Of a stretch of 64,000 nucleotides of DNA, positions 24,938-33,061 are shown in pieces (position 1 is the stretch's first letter; each line of letters starts with the position of its first letter). Under the pieces are notes generated by a model. It was not told where the DNA came from. It searched no databases and saw nothing but the letters and a program-made list of their open reading frames with translations. Both the position numbers and the translations under genes were made by a program. This DNA is from an uncultured Ruminococcus sp. (GTDB lineage Bacteria > Bacillota > Clostridia > Oscillospirales > Ruminococcaceae): NCBI GenBank assembly GCA_934435205.1, contig CAKSAK010000002.1:186001-250000 (forward strand), given 5' to 3'.

Positions 24938-26989
24938 ATGAAAAAGCAAATTGATTACGGCAGCTATGCGTCCTATAAGGAAACGGTAAAGGGTCTTACT
25001 GAGAACCTGAAATCGCTGCTTGGATTGAGCGAGGAGATCGCTCTTGTCAATACTGCGGAATCTATTCGGGAAACATTGGAGAAAACTGCCGAGGAGCATT
25101 TTGAGGTCGCTATAGTGGGCGAGTTCAAGAGAGGAAAAAGTACCCTTATCAACGCAATGCTGGGTCAGGAGGTACTCCCTGCTGACGTGCTGCCTGCAAC
25201 GGCTACCCTTAACAGAGTTACTTATAGCGAAGAGCCGTATGTGCAGGTGGAATACAAAAACGGCAAAAGTGAAAGGGTGGATATAAACAAGCTGGAGGAC
25301 TATGTAACAAAGCTTACAGCAGAGTCGGAGGAAAGAGCCGAAACTGTCAAGGAAGCCACTGTTTATTATGATACCGAGTTCTGTAAGAACAACGTTGATA
25401 TCATAGACACTCCGGGTCTTAACGATGACGACCAGATGACTAACGTTACTCTGTCTATCCTGCCGAAAATAGACGCAGCCGTTTTCGTTATCAGTGCAAA
25501 CTCCCCTTTCTCACAGTTTGAGAAAGAGTTTCTTGAAAAGAAAATGCTTACCTCCGATGTGGGAAGGATTATCTTTGTTGTAAACTGTTTCGGTACATTC
25601 TCTCAGGCAGACGAGAATAAGATAGTCGAAACTGTAAGAGGACGTATCGGAAAGTACGTTATGGAAAAGGCTAAAAAAGTCATGGGCGAGGATTCCCGTG
25701 AGTTTGCGGTCTATAAGAGAAAGATAGGAACTCCGAGAGTTATCGGCGTTTATGCAAAGCAGGCTCTTACCGCCAAGGAAACAGGTGATAAGGAAGCCCT
25801 TGAAAAGAGTAACTTCCCTGAATTTGAAAAGGCTCTTGAAACCATGCTCACAAAAGAGCGTGGCGTTATCGCATTGCAGATACTTGCAAACAAGATAACA
25901 AATTCAGGTACTGAGATACTCAGAAGCGTTGTTATGCAGGAAAACGCCCTCATGATGGCTAACGATGAGTTCATGGAAAAGTATGACGAAGCTATCAAAG
26001 AGATAGGCGAGATAAGAAATAAGAAAAGACAGGAATTTGTCAAGATCAACGATGCCGCAAATCAGGTGTTCAATGACCTGCAGCCTGTTCTGGACAGCTA
26101 TTGGACAAACATCGAGCAGACAGCTATGGATGTTATAGACAACTTCCAGATGTCCTCTGATGATTTCAAGAAAGACCAGCTCAAGCTCGTTACAGCAAAG
26201 CTCACCGAGAAAATAAAGGAGAGCATAGAGGCAAGAGCGCAGATAATCTGCGAGCAGATACAGAACAGCATCAACTTCGCTGTTTCCTGCGAGGCTGAAA
26301 GACTTCAGGAATTTGAGGACGAGTTCTTCGAGTCCGTTACAAAGATCCAGCAGATGTTCACTATCTCCGACAGAGTTTCAAAGAACGGCGGCGTTATGGA
26401 TAAGATAATCGGCGTTGCTATCGGCTCATACGGCGTGGGCGGATTGTTCCTGGGCTTCAGAGAGTCCGGCGTAAAGGGCGCACTTCTGGGCGGAGCAACG
26501 GGCTTTGCAGGATTTTATGCTACTTATTATACCGCTATATTCTTTGCAGGCTTCTTCGGCATCACCGCTACCCTGCCTGTGACCCTCTGCCTTATGGCTC
26601 TTGCAGGTATTGCAGGAACTTTTACTTCAAACTTTGCCGTTGATAAGATACTTGTTAAGGAAAGAATAGATAAGTATAAGTCAAACTTCAAAACTCAGGT
26701 CAGAAAGCAGTTCCACGAAATGAAGCTCAATAACGACTTCACCGAAACTGTCCGCCGTCAGGTATTCTCAGCATTTGAGGGTCTGAAGGGCAAGATCGAG
26801 AGCGAAACAGAGATAATCCTCCGTGATACTCAGGAAACACTTGATAATCTTAATGATCTTAAAACAGAGAAGAGCAACATTTCTCAGAAGGAAATGGAAC
26901 GTCTCCATGATATCGCCGAGAGCGCAAGCGCTATAGTTCAGGAAGCATATCAGGTAAGACGTGTGCTTACCGAAGCTATGGAAAGCTGA
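24938..26989 (+). CDS. Bacterial dynamin-like GTPase 1, with membrane-inserting C-terminal region
   Basis: This 683-residue large GTPase has the P-loop GEFKRGKST at residues 61-69, a threonine-rich switch I segment (LPATATLNR) and the G3 motif DTPG at 157-160. The expected G4 motif is unusual: IIFVVNCFGTF where NKxD is normal. Long helical stalk segments follow (about 250-480). A hydrophobic, glycine-rich block at about 487-580 (IIGVAIGSYGVGG, GFAGFYATYYTAIFFAGFFG, LPVTLCLMALAGIAG) could insert in a membrane as the paddle does in other bacterial dynamins. A helical C-terminus completes the fold. It heads a three-gene operon with a degenerate M48 protein and a second dynamin. Membrane remodelling or stress repair is the likely general role; the exact function is unknown. 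Confidence 0.88.
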   Translation: MKKQIDYGSYASYKETVKGLTENLKSLLGLSEEIALVNTAESIRETLEKTAEEHFEVAIVGEFKRGKSTLINAMLGQEVLPADVLPATATLNRVTYSEEPYVQVEYKNGKSERVDINKLEDYVTKLTAESEERAETVKEATVYYDTEFCKNNVDIIDTPGLNDDDQMTNVTLSILPKIDAAVFVISANSPFSQFEKEFLEKKMLTSDVGRIIFVVNCFGTFSQADENKIVETVRGRIGKYVMEKAKKVMGEDSREFAVYKRKIGTPRVIGVYAKQALTAKETGDKEALEKSNFPEFEKALETMLTKERGVIALQILANKITNSGTEILRSVVMQENALMMANDEFMEKYDEAIKEIGEIRNKKRQEFVKINDAANQVFNDLQPVLDSYWTNIEQTAMDVIDNFQMSSDDFKKDQLKLVTAKLTEKIKESIEARAQIICEQIQNSINFAVSCEAERLQEFEDEFFESVTKIQQMFTISDRVSKNGGVMDKIIGVAIGSYGVGGLFLGFRESGVKGALLGGATGFAGFYATYYTAIFFAGFFGITATLPVTLCLMALAGIAGTFTSNFAVDKILVKERIDKYKSNFKTQVRKQFHEMKLNNDFTETVRRQVFSAFEGLKGKIESETEIILRDTQETLDNLNDLKTEKSNISQKEMERLHDIAESASAIVQEAYQVRRVLTEAMES

Positions 26990-27042
26990 CGGTCAGACAA
27001 GGCAAACAAAAAGATAATTTTAAGATCAAGGGAGGACAGGTC

Positions 27043-28032
27043 ATGAGTACAAATACAACGGAAAGGGAAAATCCGCTGCTACAGATTGACACAAGCTTCC
27101 GCACATATCTGAACGCTTATACAAGAAGCTATCAGAACCATATAGTTGACGGCGTGCTTGACTATGCTTTCGAGTCCGACTTTGCCGTAAGGCAGAAGAT
27201 AATGGGACTTGGGGGCTGGGGAAAGCTCGTCAAGGCGGCAGGCTCGCAGGACGTTTCTGCCGAAGCAAAGCACCTGTTTTTAAAATGCGAGCAGGTCGGC
27301 CCGCTGAAATATCCTGATATATATGACATTGTGAAAAAGTGTGCCGAGCGTCTTGAGCTTGTTGTGCCTATCGTCTTTGTCAGAGGGGATATGGATAAAG
27401 CACAGGTATACTCTGTGGCAAGTGATATCATCGAGCCTTGTATCGTGCTTTCAAAGCAGGTAGTGGAAATGTGCAGCAAAGAGGAGCTTATGTTCCTTAT
27501 AGGCTGCGAGTGTGGAAGAATACAGAACAATCATTGTGCCTATAATATGGCATTTACATATCTCAATTTCAATAAGTATACCTACAGACCCATTGAAAGG
27601 TCATATAAGCAGACTGTGAACAATCAGCTTTATACGGCGCTTGTTCAGTGGGTGAAGTATGCTGATATAACTGCGAACAGAGCAGGCATTATCTGTCTTG
27701 ATAAGCCGGGAATGTTCATAAGCGTCATAACAGGGCTTTATAACAAGGGCTATATCGACTTCTATGGCAGACAGCAGAAGAATATGGATACCGACGGACT
27801 TATCAAAAAGGCTGAAAGCGTCCATGCAGTTTCTTCAAGAAATCTGAAAACAGATAATACTATGAGCGAGCTTGAAAAGCTTGTTGTCGCAGCTACTGAA
27901 TTTCTGTATTGCTCAGTTCTTTATGAATGGCGTGGCGACGCAGAGGATTCTGACAGACACCTTGTTTCAGGTCAGATATGTGATGTGCGCAGCAGTATTA
28001 TAATCGGAAACGGAGGCGTGATAGGTGGATAG
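27043..28032 (+). CDS. M48-metallopeptidase-like protein lacking the zinc motif (probable pseudopeptidase)
   Basis: I see a distant resemblance to M48 (HtpX/Ste24-like) peptidases in this 329-residue protein. The line CSKEELMFLIGCECGRIQNN, then H164, lies where M48 proteins have the HExxH helix, and YADITANRAGIICLD (about 206-220) lies where they have ExTADRAG. The HExxH is replaced by C155-E156-C157-G158-R159, so both zinc histidines are gone, and the third ligand Glu appears as Asp208. It should therefore not be a standard zinc protease, although Cys155, Cys157 and H164 could form another metal site. No TM helix or signal peptide is clear. It has a GGGAGGACAGG ribosome site and its 3' end overlaps the second dynamin by eight bases. 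Confidence 0.68.
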   Translation: MSTNTTERENPLLQIDTSFRTYLNAYTRSYQNHIVDGVLDYAFESDFAVRQKIMGLGGWGKLVKAAGSQDVSAEAKHLFLKCEQVGPLKYPDIYDIVKKCAERLELVVPIVFVRGDMDKAQVYSVASDIIEPCIVLSKQVVEMCSKEELMFLIGCECGRIQNNHCAYNMAFTYLNFNKYTYRPIERSYKQTVNNQLYTALVQWVKYADITANRAGIICLDKPGMFISVITGLYNKGYIDFYGRQQKNMDTDGLIKKAESVHAVSSRNLKTDNTMSELEKLVVAATEFLYCSVLYEWRGDAEDSDRHLVSGQICDVRSSIIIGNGGVIGG

Positions 28033-29791
28033 TGCTAATATCAATACAGCGGAGCAGAATATTGCACAGGTAAAGACCGCTCTTAAAGCCTTTGTTGAAA
28101 ATGAAAAGATAGCGAAAATGCTCGGCAAGGATTTTGTCAGCGAAATGAACGATTGGGAAGCCCTTATCGAGAAAAAAAGCGAAGAGCCTTTCACGCTGGT
28201 CATACTTGGCGAGTTTAAAAGGGGAAAAAGCACCATTATAAACGCCCTGCTGGGTAAGGAGCTTGCACCTATAAACGTTACACCTGAAACCTATACTATA
28301 AACGAGATATCTTTCGGTCATACACAGTATGTTGAAGCTATCCTTGAAAACGGCATGAGAGTGCCGCTGTCGCTGGAGGATATCACAAGAGAAAAGCTTG
28401 AGCAGAGAATGAAGCTTTTTCCTGCAAAAATAAGCTATGTTCAGATAAAGGACAACGCTCCTATACTCAAAGAGATAAGGATAGTGGATACCCCGGGCCT
28501 TTCCGACTTGGAGAGCCTTGACAAGCAGGTAATGGATTACATTGTCAATGCCGACGCTATCATGTATGCAGCGTCATGCCTGCTGCCTTTCTCTGAAAGC
28601 GAGCAGTTGTTCCTTGCAAGCCATGTTCAGCCTCAGAGATTTGGTATGCTCTATATTCTCGTGAATATGATAGACGCCATGAACTCTCAGAAAGACGCCG
28701 ATAAAATATTAAGGCGTGTGAGAAATATATCCGAGAGGATAGTGCCTAACGCTATCGTCTACGGCATAAGCGGCGCAGACGAGCTTAGCCGAAAGCTTGG
28801 CAGAGAAAGACCGCTGGACAAGGGTACAAGAGAGTTTTATGAAACTCAGTTTTTCCAGTTCGAGCTTTCTTTGCAGCGTGATATAATCATGCAAAAGGAC
28901 GTTATACGTTCAAAGCGTGTGCTCACGATGCTCTCGCAGATGTGTGACGAAACTGCCGCAAAGCTTAGACTTATAAGCGATATGGCAGAGCTTGACAAGC
29001 AGAAGCTTGCCGACAGAGCAAAAGAGTTTGAGGAGCAGTGTGAAAAGCTTTCAAAGGCTCTGGAGGAGAAAAAGCCTGCTTTGCATCTTTCTATTATCGA
29101 AATGCAGCAGGAAGCCGAAGCTTGGATGTATGAGTTCTTCTCAAAGCTGAGAGCAAGCATTTTGGATTGCCGTGGAAAAGACGCCGACGGCAATGACCTT
29201 TACAGCTCTGAGGACATAGAAAAGCATTTCTATTCGTTCCTTATGGAAAAGGTGGGCGAAGCATATCGAAATTGTATCGAGAGCCATAGAGACAGGATAG
29301 CCGAGATAGTGGAAGGCACAGGCAGAGAGCTTGCCTCCGCCCTTGGCATAGACGACCTTTCAAAGGCGGCAAAGGCTCCGTCAGTGGAAATGATAATGAC
29401 CTCTCTGAACAAGAACGTAACACGTTCTGTTATGGGCGTTCAGCTTTTCGGCACCAGCGAAACCTTCCCGCCTGCCACAATGTCAGTTTTCAGCCTTATC
29501 CTTAAAAAGAAAAAGCAGACAGATATCATTGATATCGCCCTTGAAAACTATGACGATATCAGAAATAATATCGTCAAGGATATAAAGACAGTTTATCAGG
29601 ACCTTGAAACAAAGGCAGCCGCAAGGCTCGACAGCCTTTATCAGTATCAGGTGGAAATGGGCAGAGAAGCCCTTAATCAGGCTCAGCAGCTCATGACTGT
29701 CTATGACAATGACGAGATAAGGGAAACTCTTGTGGAGGCAAAGCAAATGCTTGCCAGACCGCAAAAAATACTTGCAGAATGCACATTATAA
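28025..29791 (+). CDS. Bacterial dynamin-like GTPase 2
   Basis: This 588-residue GTPase has the same GEFKRGKST P-loop at residues 62-70, DTPG at 155-158 and a more orthodox G4 motif (LVNMIDAMN). The N-terminal helix resembles that of the first dynamin, and the middle and C-terminal parts are long helices with no strong TM block. The two proteins therefore look like a soluble and a membrane-inserting partner, as in fused or paired bacterial dynamins. The start is GTG at 28025, eight bases after a GGAGG located inside the previous gene, an overlap that implies translational coupling. Heteromer formation is inference. Confidence 0.85.
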   Translation: MDSANINTAEQNIAQVKTALKAFVENEKIAKMLGKDFVSEMNDWEALIEKKSEEPFTLVILGEFKRGKSTIINALLGKELAPINVTPETYTINEISFGHTQYVEAILENGMRVPLSLEDITREKLEQRMKLFPAKISYVQIKDNAPILKEIRIVDTPGLSDLESLDKQVMDYIVNADAIMYAASCLLPFSESEQLFLASHVQPQRFGMLYILVNMIDAMNSQKDADKILRRVRNISERIVPNAIVYGISGADELSRKLGRERPLDKGTREFYETQFFQFELSLQRDIIMQKDVIRSKRVLTMLSQMCDETAAKLRLISDMAELDKQKLADRAKEFEEQCEKLSKALEEKKPALHLSIIEMQQEAEAWMYEFFSKLRASILDCRGKDADGNDLYSSEDIEKHFYSFLMEKVGEAYRNCIESHRDRIAEIVEGTGRELASALGIDDLSKAAKAPSVEMIMTSLNKNVTRSVMGVQLFGTSETFPPATMSVFSLILKKKKQTDIIDIALENYDDIRNNIVKDIKTVYQDLETKAAARLDSLYQYQVEMGREALNQAQQLMTVYDNDEIRETLVEAKQMLARPQKILAECTL

Positions 29792-29800
29792 AAAATAAAA

Positions 29801-29827
29801 ACGTCCCATTAAGTTGGGGCGTTTTTT
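29801..29827 (+). terminator. Intrinsic terminator of the dynamin operon
   Basis: ACGTCCCA and TGGGGCGT pair and are followed by six T, ten bases after the stop codon. Confidence 0.85.
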
Positions 29828-29854
29828 GATAATGGCGTAAATATGCTTCTTGAC

Positions 29855-29889
29855 AAAAAAACAGGCTGCAAAAAACAGCCTGTTTTTTT
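29855..29889. terminator. Bidirectional terminator serving the leftward lipoprotein gene
   Basis: Seven A, ACAGGCTG, a seven-base loop, CAGCCTGT and seven T. Read leftward it lies directly after the lipoprotein gene. Confidence 0.8.
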
Positions 29890-29898
29890 ATGCAATAA

Positions 29899-30570
29899 TT
29901 ACTTGTCCTTGTATTGCTCAACATTGTTTTCTATCTTGTCAACAGAGTTTCTTTCTGTTATGTCAACACGATAGTTGTACCGAGCGTCCTTTGTGACAGT
30001 GTTTTCAGTGAAGTATTCAAGCTCACCGTCTTTATCGAAAAAATAGGTCGTGGAAAAGCCCGTCGTGCCTATCTCCTCAGCGTCCTTTCCTAGCTTTGAA
30101 ACGTCATAAACATACGTCACAGTAACAGAGCCGTCATCACCGATAATGTCGGAAACAGACTCAACAGCTTTCGGTGCAAACATCAGCATACCCTCGTCAG
30201 CCTGTGGGTGCTTTGCCTTTCTTGTGTACTTTGAAAAGTCTTTGTCGCCCTTTACAGTATGCGAGTATTCTCCGTTGTCATAGGTGTAGCTCTCGATTCC
30301 GTTGTTATACTGAGCGTATTCCTTTCCTCCGTTCTTGCCGTAGTAAGAATAGGTCAGCACGTCCTTTTCGTCATACTTGAAAGTGAACTCCTGCTCGATA
30401 TCACCAGTGTCCTCGTTGGTTATAACGACTTTTGCGGAGTCAAGCGTCGCATAGTCCTCCCTTGCCTGATAGACCAATGTGTCATGCTTTAGCTCAGGCG
30501 TACCGCAGGAGGTGCATAAAATGCAGACAGCCGCTGTTAAAGCTGCTGCCGCTGTTTTCAGAAATCTCAT
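29899..30570 (-). CDS. Predicted lipoprotein of unknown function
   Basis: This 223-residue protein has a type II signal peptide: MRFLKTAAAALTAAVCILC, then TSC with the lipidated cysteine at position 22. The mature part is acidic to neutral and rich in aromatic residues and K, with no cysteine after the start. It reads as beta strands (KVVITNEDTGDIEQEFTFKY; VTVTYVYDVSKLG), reminiscent of the lipoprotein folds that bind other envelope proteins. I know no named family. It is 17 bases downstream of the DUF4321-like gene on the leftward strand. Confidence 0.8.
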   Translation of the reverse strand: MRFLKTAAAALTAAVCILCTSCGTPELKHDTLVYQAREDYATLDSAKVVITNEDTGDIEQEFTFKYDEKDVLTYSYYGKNGGKEYAQYNNGIESYTYDNGEYSHTVKGDKDFSKYTRKAKHPQADEGMLMFAPKAVESVSDIIGDDGSVTVTYVYDVSKLGKDAEEIGTTGFSTTYFFDKDGELEYFTENTVTKDARYNYRVDITERNSVDKIENNVEQYKDK

Positions 30571-30587
30571 TTTAAAATTTACTCTCC

Positions 30588-30851
30588 TTAAAGCCCCTTG
30601 CAGGTCTTTGAGAACACTATAAGCGCCGCAGCGATAGTGAATATCTGCGAGATAGTTGCATGGACCATAAGACCTATATTGAATTTTATCACATACAGGT
30701 CTATAGCAAAGCTTTCAACGCCTACATTTTTTCCCCATGCAAGCCAGCCCACATAATCCTTGCCCTCACAGACATAAGCTATGAACGCACCAAGTATTAT
30801 TCCTGCCAGCATGAAAAATATAAACGCAAAAGTCTTTTTGAAATTTTTCAT
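30588..30851 (-). CDS. Small membrane protein, DUF4321-like
   Basis: This 87-residue protein has two TM helices: TFAFIFFMLAGIILGAFIAY near the N-terminus and IGLMVHATISQIFTIAAALI near the C-terminus. Between them is a stretch with the order LDL-x-VIKFNIGL typical of DUF4321 proteins. These are found next to genome-maintenance and cell-division genes in many Bacillota, and their function is unknown. It lies between an S1-domain gene and a lipoprotein gene in a leftward block that also includes divIC. Confidence 0.65.
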   Translation of the reverse strand: MKNFKKTFAFIFFMLAGIILGAFIAYVCEGKDYVGWLAWGKNVGVESFAIDLYVIKFNIGLMVHATISQIFTIAAALIVFSKTCKGL

Positions 30852-30883
30852 GACTGAATATCCTCTGCTTTATGTATCGGTAT

Positions 30884-31438
30884 CTATTTTCTTCTTGACG
30901 GAGATTTTCTCTTGTTGTCAATGACCTTTTTCAGATCAGAAAATCTCTCTTCGCTTGACGCCTTGAACTTGCTGAGCATATCCTCAAAATCAGCGTTTCC
31001 CGAATTGCTGTCAGCATTGTATACCGGCGGCGGATTTTTAGCAAAATCCTGTGGCGCTCTGTCTCTGTTGTGATCTCTGTTGTAGTCGTTTCTAGGTCTG
31101 CCCTGAGAATTGCCTCCCTGACGGTTGAAATTTCTCTGACCACCGTTAGGTCTGCCCTCTCTGCCACCCTGGTGACCGTTCTCTCTTGGCTTTCTCTGCG
31201 GCGCAGGCTGAGCCTTTTTGATAGAAAGAGATATCTTTCCGTCGTCGCCTAAATTAAGCACCTTTACCTTGACGGTCTGACCCTCGGTAAGATGATCCTT
31301 TATCTCGTTTACGAATGTGTTCGCAACCTCCGAGATGTGGACCATTCCCGTTGTATCCTTGTCAAGCTCTACAAATGCTCCGAATTTTGTGATACCTGTT
31401 ACTTTTCCTTCATAAATTTTTCCTACTTCAAGCTGCAT
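30884..31438 (-). CDS. S1 RNA-binding domain protein (YabR type)
   Basis: An S1 domain at about residues 1-75 (EVGKIYEGKVTGITKFGAFV, MVHISEVANTFV, VKVKVLNLGDDGKISLSIKK) is followed by a low-complexity basic segment with repeated NGG, RGG-like and RPRNDYNRDHNRDR elements. A C-terminal helix follows. The S1 part matches YabR and general stress protein 13, and the tail suggests general RNA binding. I chose the ATG at 31438 because the S1 fold starts there; the preceding 17 residues of the open frame look non-coding and would start at TTG. In Bacillus, yabP-yabQ-divIC-yabR is a conserved order, which is kept here. Confidence 0.82.
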   Translation of the reverse strand: MQLEVGKIYEGKVTGITKFGAFVELDKDTTGMVHISEVANTFVNEIKDHLTEGQTVKVKVLNLGDDGKISLSIKKAQPAPQRKPRENGHQGGREGRPNGGQRNFNRQGGNSQGRPRNDYNRDHNRDRAPQDFAKNPPPVYNADSNSGNADFEDMLSKFKASSEERFSDLKKVIDNKRKSPSRRK

Positions 31439-31504
31439 TTGATCTTTGTGTCCTCTCTGCAATAAAAATTCTGCTATATGAACGGTCAAAAGACCGTGTT
31501 TGCC

Positions 31505-31864
31505 TTAGTTGCTGTTGTTTACAATATAAAATCTGCGCTCATTAGGATAAGCATAGCCCAGCTTTTCAATAGCTATCTTCTCCATATACTCCGCCTCGTC
31601 GTCAGAACTGAGCAGCCTTGTGTATTCATCATTGAGCTGCTTTGCGGCGGTTATCTTTTTATTTATAGCGTCTGACTTTTTTCTGAGCTGTGCTATCTGC
31701 GCCTGCTGTGAGATGATAGTCACCCCTGAATAAACAACAAGAGCGGCAACAGCAAAAATAGTCAGAAGCTTAACAAATCTTGATCTTTTCGGCTTTGGAT
31801 TTTTTTTAGCAGCGTCCTTTTCAGCGTCGGCCGTTTCGGACGTTTTATTTTTGAAACCTAGCAT
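31505..31864 (-). CDS. divIC: Septum formation initiator, DivIC/FtsB family
   Basis: DivIC joins FtsL and DivIB at the division septum and links them to peptidoglycan synthesis. This is a 119-residue bitopic protein: about 30 basic or charged cytoplasmic residues, a TM helix (VKLLTIFAVAALVVYSGVTI, about 31-50) and a periplasmic-side coiled coil (QQAQIAQLRKKSDAINKKIT). A conserved C-terminal block, YMEKIAIEKLGYAYPNERRF, completes it. The last block is the family hallmark. It follows the yabQ gene and precedes the S1 gene, the Bacillota order. Confidence 0.85.
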   Translation of the reverse strand: MLGFKNKTSETADAEKDAAKKNPKPKRSRFVKLLTIFAVAALVVYSGVTIISQQAQIAQLRKKSDAINKKITAAKQLNDEYTRLLSSDDEAEYMEKIAIEKLGYAYPNERRFYIVNNSN

Positions 31865-31977
31865 TGTGTACTCCTTTTTTGATTACAAAACCGACATTTC
31901 CATAAGCAATACCCCAATAACTGTCATGAGGCGTTACCTATACTCTTTTCTATTATACACTAATCAAAAGAGAGTTT

Positions 31978-32427
31978 TCAAGTGCTTTTAGAAGTTTTTT
32001 TTCGCAGAGAGGAAATTTTGCACTTTTTCACAAAACACTCCCTGAAACCGACTGCTCTTTTGGTAATAAATTTAACCACAGGCGAAAACGTTTTAGCAAA
32101 TAGTTTTCTGATGACCGAAAAAAGGCTTCTCAGTACGGATACAACAGCGTTTCCCACAGTAAGGTGTTCTATCACAGAGCCTATGAGCATACCGACTAAA
32201 ACAAACCCTCTTATAGCCCCCGTCAGCCCGGTGCAAAATGTGAAAAGTGCAAAGCCGTAAAGAAATGTGTAAATGATATCCTCAAAAAAGGTGAGTATCT
32301 TCCCATGTGGCAAAGCCGCCCTGAATACCCTGAAAATATCATATAAAAGCCCCAGCCCGCAGCCCAGAACCACAGACAGCAGAAAAAGCTCCCTTTCAAG
32401 CTCTAGCCCCAACTGCATTTCTTCCAT
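31978..32427 (-). CDS. yabQ: Spore cortex biosynthesis protein YabQ
   Basis: YabQ is a membrane protein of the forespore envelope needed for cortex formation in Bacillus. The 149-residue protein has four TM helices: ERELFLLSVVLGCGLGLLYD, then FFEDIIYTFLYGFALFTFCT, and two more through about residue 95. A basic C-terminus follows. The LLYDIFRVFR motif after the first helix is typical. It is downstream of yabP by about 200 bases, which contain a paired palindrome element. The production of spores is suggested by this cluster but not shown. Confidence 0.85.
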   Translation of the reverse strand: MEEMQLGLELERELFLLSVVLGCGLGLLYDIFRVFRAALPHGKILTFFEDIIYTFLYGFALFTFCTGLTGAIRGFVLVGMLIGSVIEHLTVGNAVVSVLRSLFSVIRKLFAKTFSPVVKFITKRAVGFRECFVKKCKISSLRKKTSKST

Positions 32428-32522
32428 TTATCTTTCCCCTTTCTTCACCATTTTGCACTTGTGCAATGACATTGTATATACTTTTTATCTGTAAAACCGC
32501 TTGAATATGCAATTCCCAACTT

Positions 32523-32630
32523 GTAGGGGCGAACAGCGTTCGCCCGTTGGCTGACCGCTATTTGTTATCTGCCTATCCGTATTTTGCCGAAAGCTCCGCA
32601 AACAGGCGGGCGACCAAAGGTCGCCCCTAC
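32523..32630. repeat. Head-to-head pair of family 1 palindromes (108-base composite)
   Basis: It begins with GTAGGGGCGAAC-AGC-GTTCGCCCG and ends in an inverted copy with the other stem, CGGGCGACC-AAA-GGTCGCCCCTAC. The outer ends form an inverted repeat GTAGGGGCGA / TCGCCCCTAC. About 60 bases of unrelated sequence lie in between. It separates yabP from yabQ. Confidence 0.88.
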
Positions 32631-32635
32631 AGATA

Positions 32636-32908
32636 CTATCTGAATATCTTTCCTATTGCCGAGAGCTTTTTCTTTCTGTCCTTTTCCCCATAGACCAAAG
32701 CCCAGATATCTCCCTCCACGGAAACATCTCCTGACTCAACGCTTATCTCGTTTATGTGCAGGTCTTTGCCTTTTATCGTCAGCTCTCCAAGCTGTGTGAA
32801 AAGCCTTATCTCATTCTCGTCAAAGCTGTCAACGTCCGTCACGCCCGAAAGCTGTAAACGCTGTCTGTTTTCAAGAATGGCATTGTGCCTGCCCTGAGTA
32901 TCGTTCAT
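32636..32908 (-). CDS. yabP: Sporulation protein YabP
   Basis: YabP is a 90-residue soluble protein required for cortex formation, of the YabP/YqfC family. Its features are NRQRLQLSGVTDVDSFDENE, IRLFTQLGELTIKGKDLHIN and a Gly-rich final part before a basic end. That is the family consensus: a beta-rich domain beginning with the LSGVxDVxSFD motif. It lies upstream of yabQ as in Bacillus. No sigma-E-like promoter could be recognised with confidence in the 150 bases upstream. Confidence 0.9.
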   Translation of the reverse strand: MNDTQGRHNAILENRQRLQLSGVTDVDSFDENEIRLFTQLGELTIKGKDLHINEISVESGDVSVEGDIWALVYGEKDRKKKLSAIGKIFR

Positions 32909-32988
32909 AAAAGCACCCCCTGATATTTTTTCTTATCTATGTATATTCGCCCCATGTAAAAATATTTCTCTGAAAACGTTTTATATCC

Positions 32989-33017
32989 TTGACAAAAACG
33001 CCCCAAAAAGCTAAAAT
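32989..33017 (+). promoter_or_regulatory. Sigma-A type promoter of the CE2 esterase gene
   Basis: TTGACA, a 17-base spacer and TAAAAT, 44 bases before the start codon. Confidence 0.72.
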
Positions 33018-33061
33018 ATACATATGCAGAAAAATTTATAGTATCGAAAGGATATGAAAAA

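Noticed and set aside
27043..28032. Frameshift or pseudogene in the M48-like gene
   Set aside because: The frame is intact, has a good ribosome site, overlaps the next gene tightly and the changes are limited to the catalytic positions.
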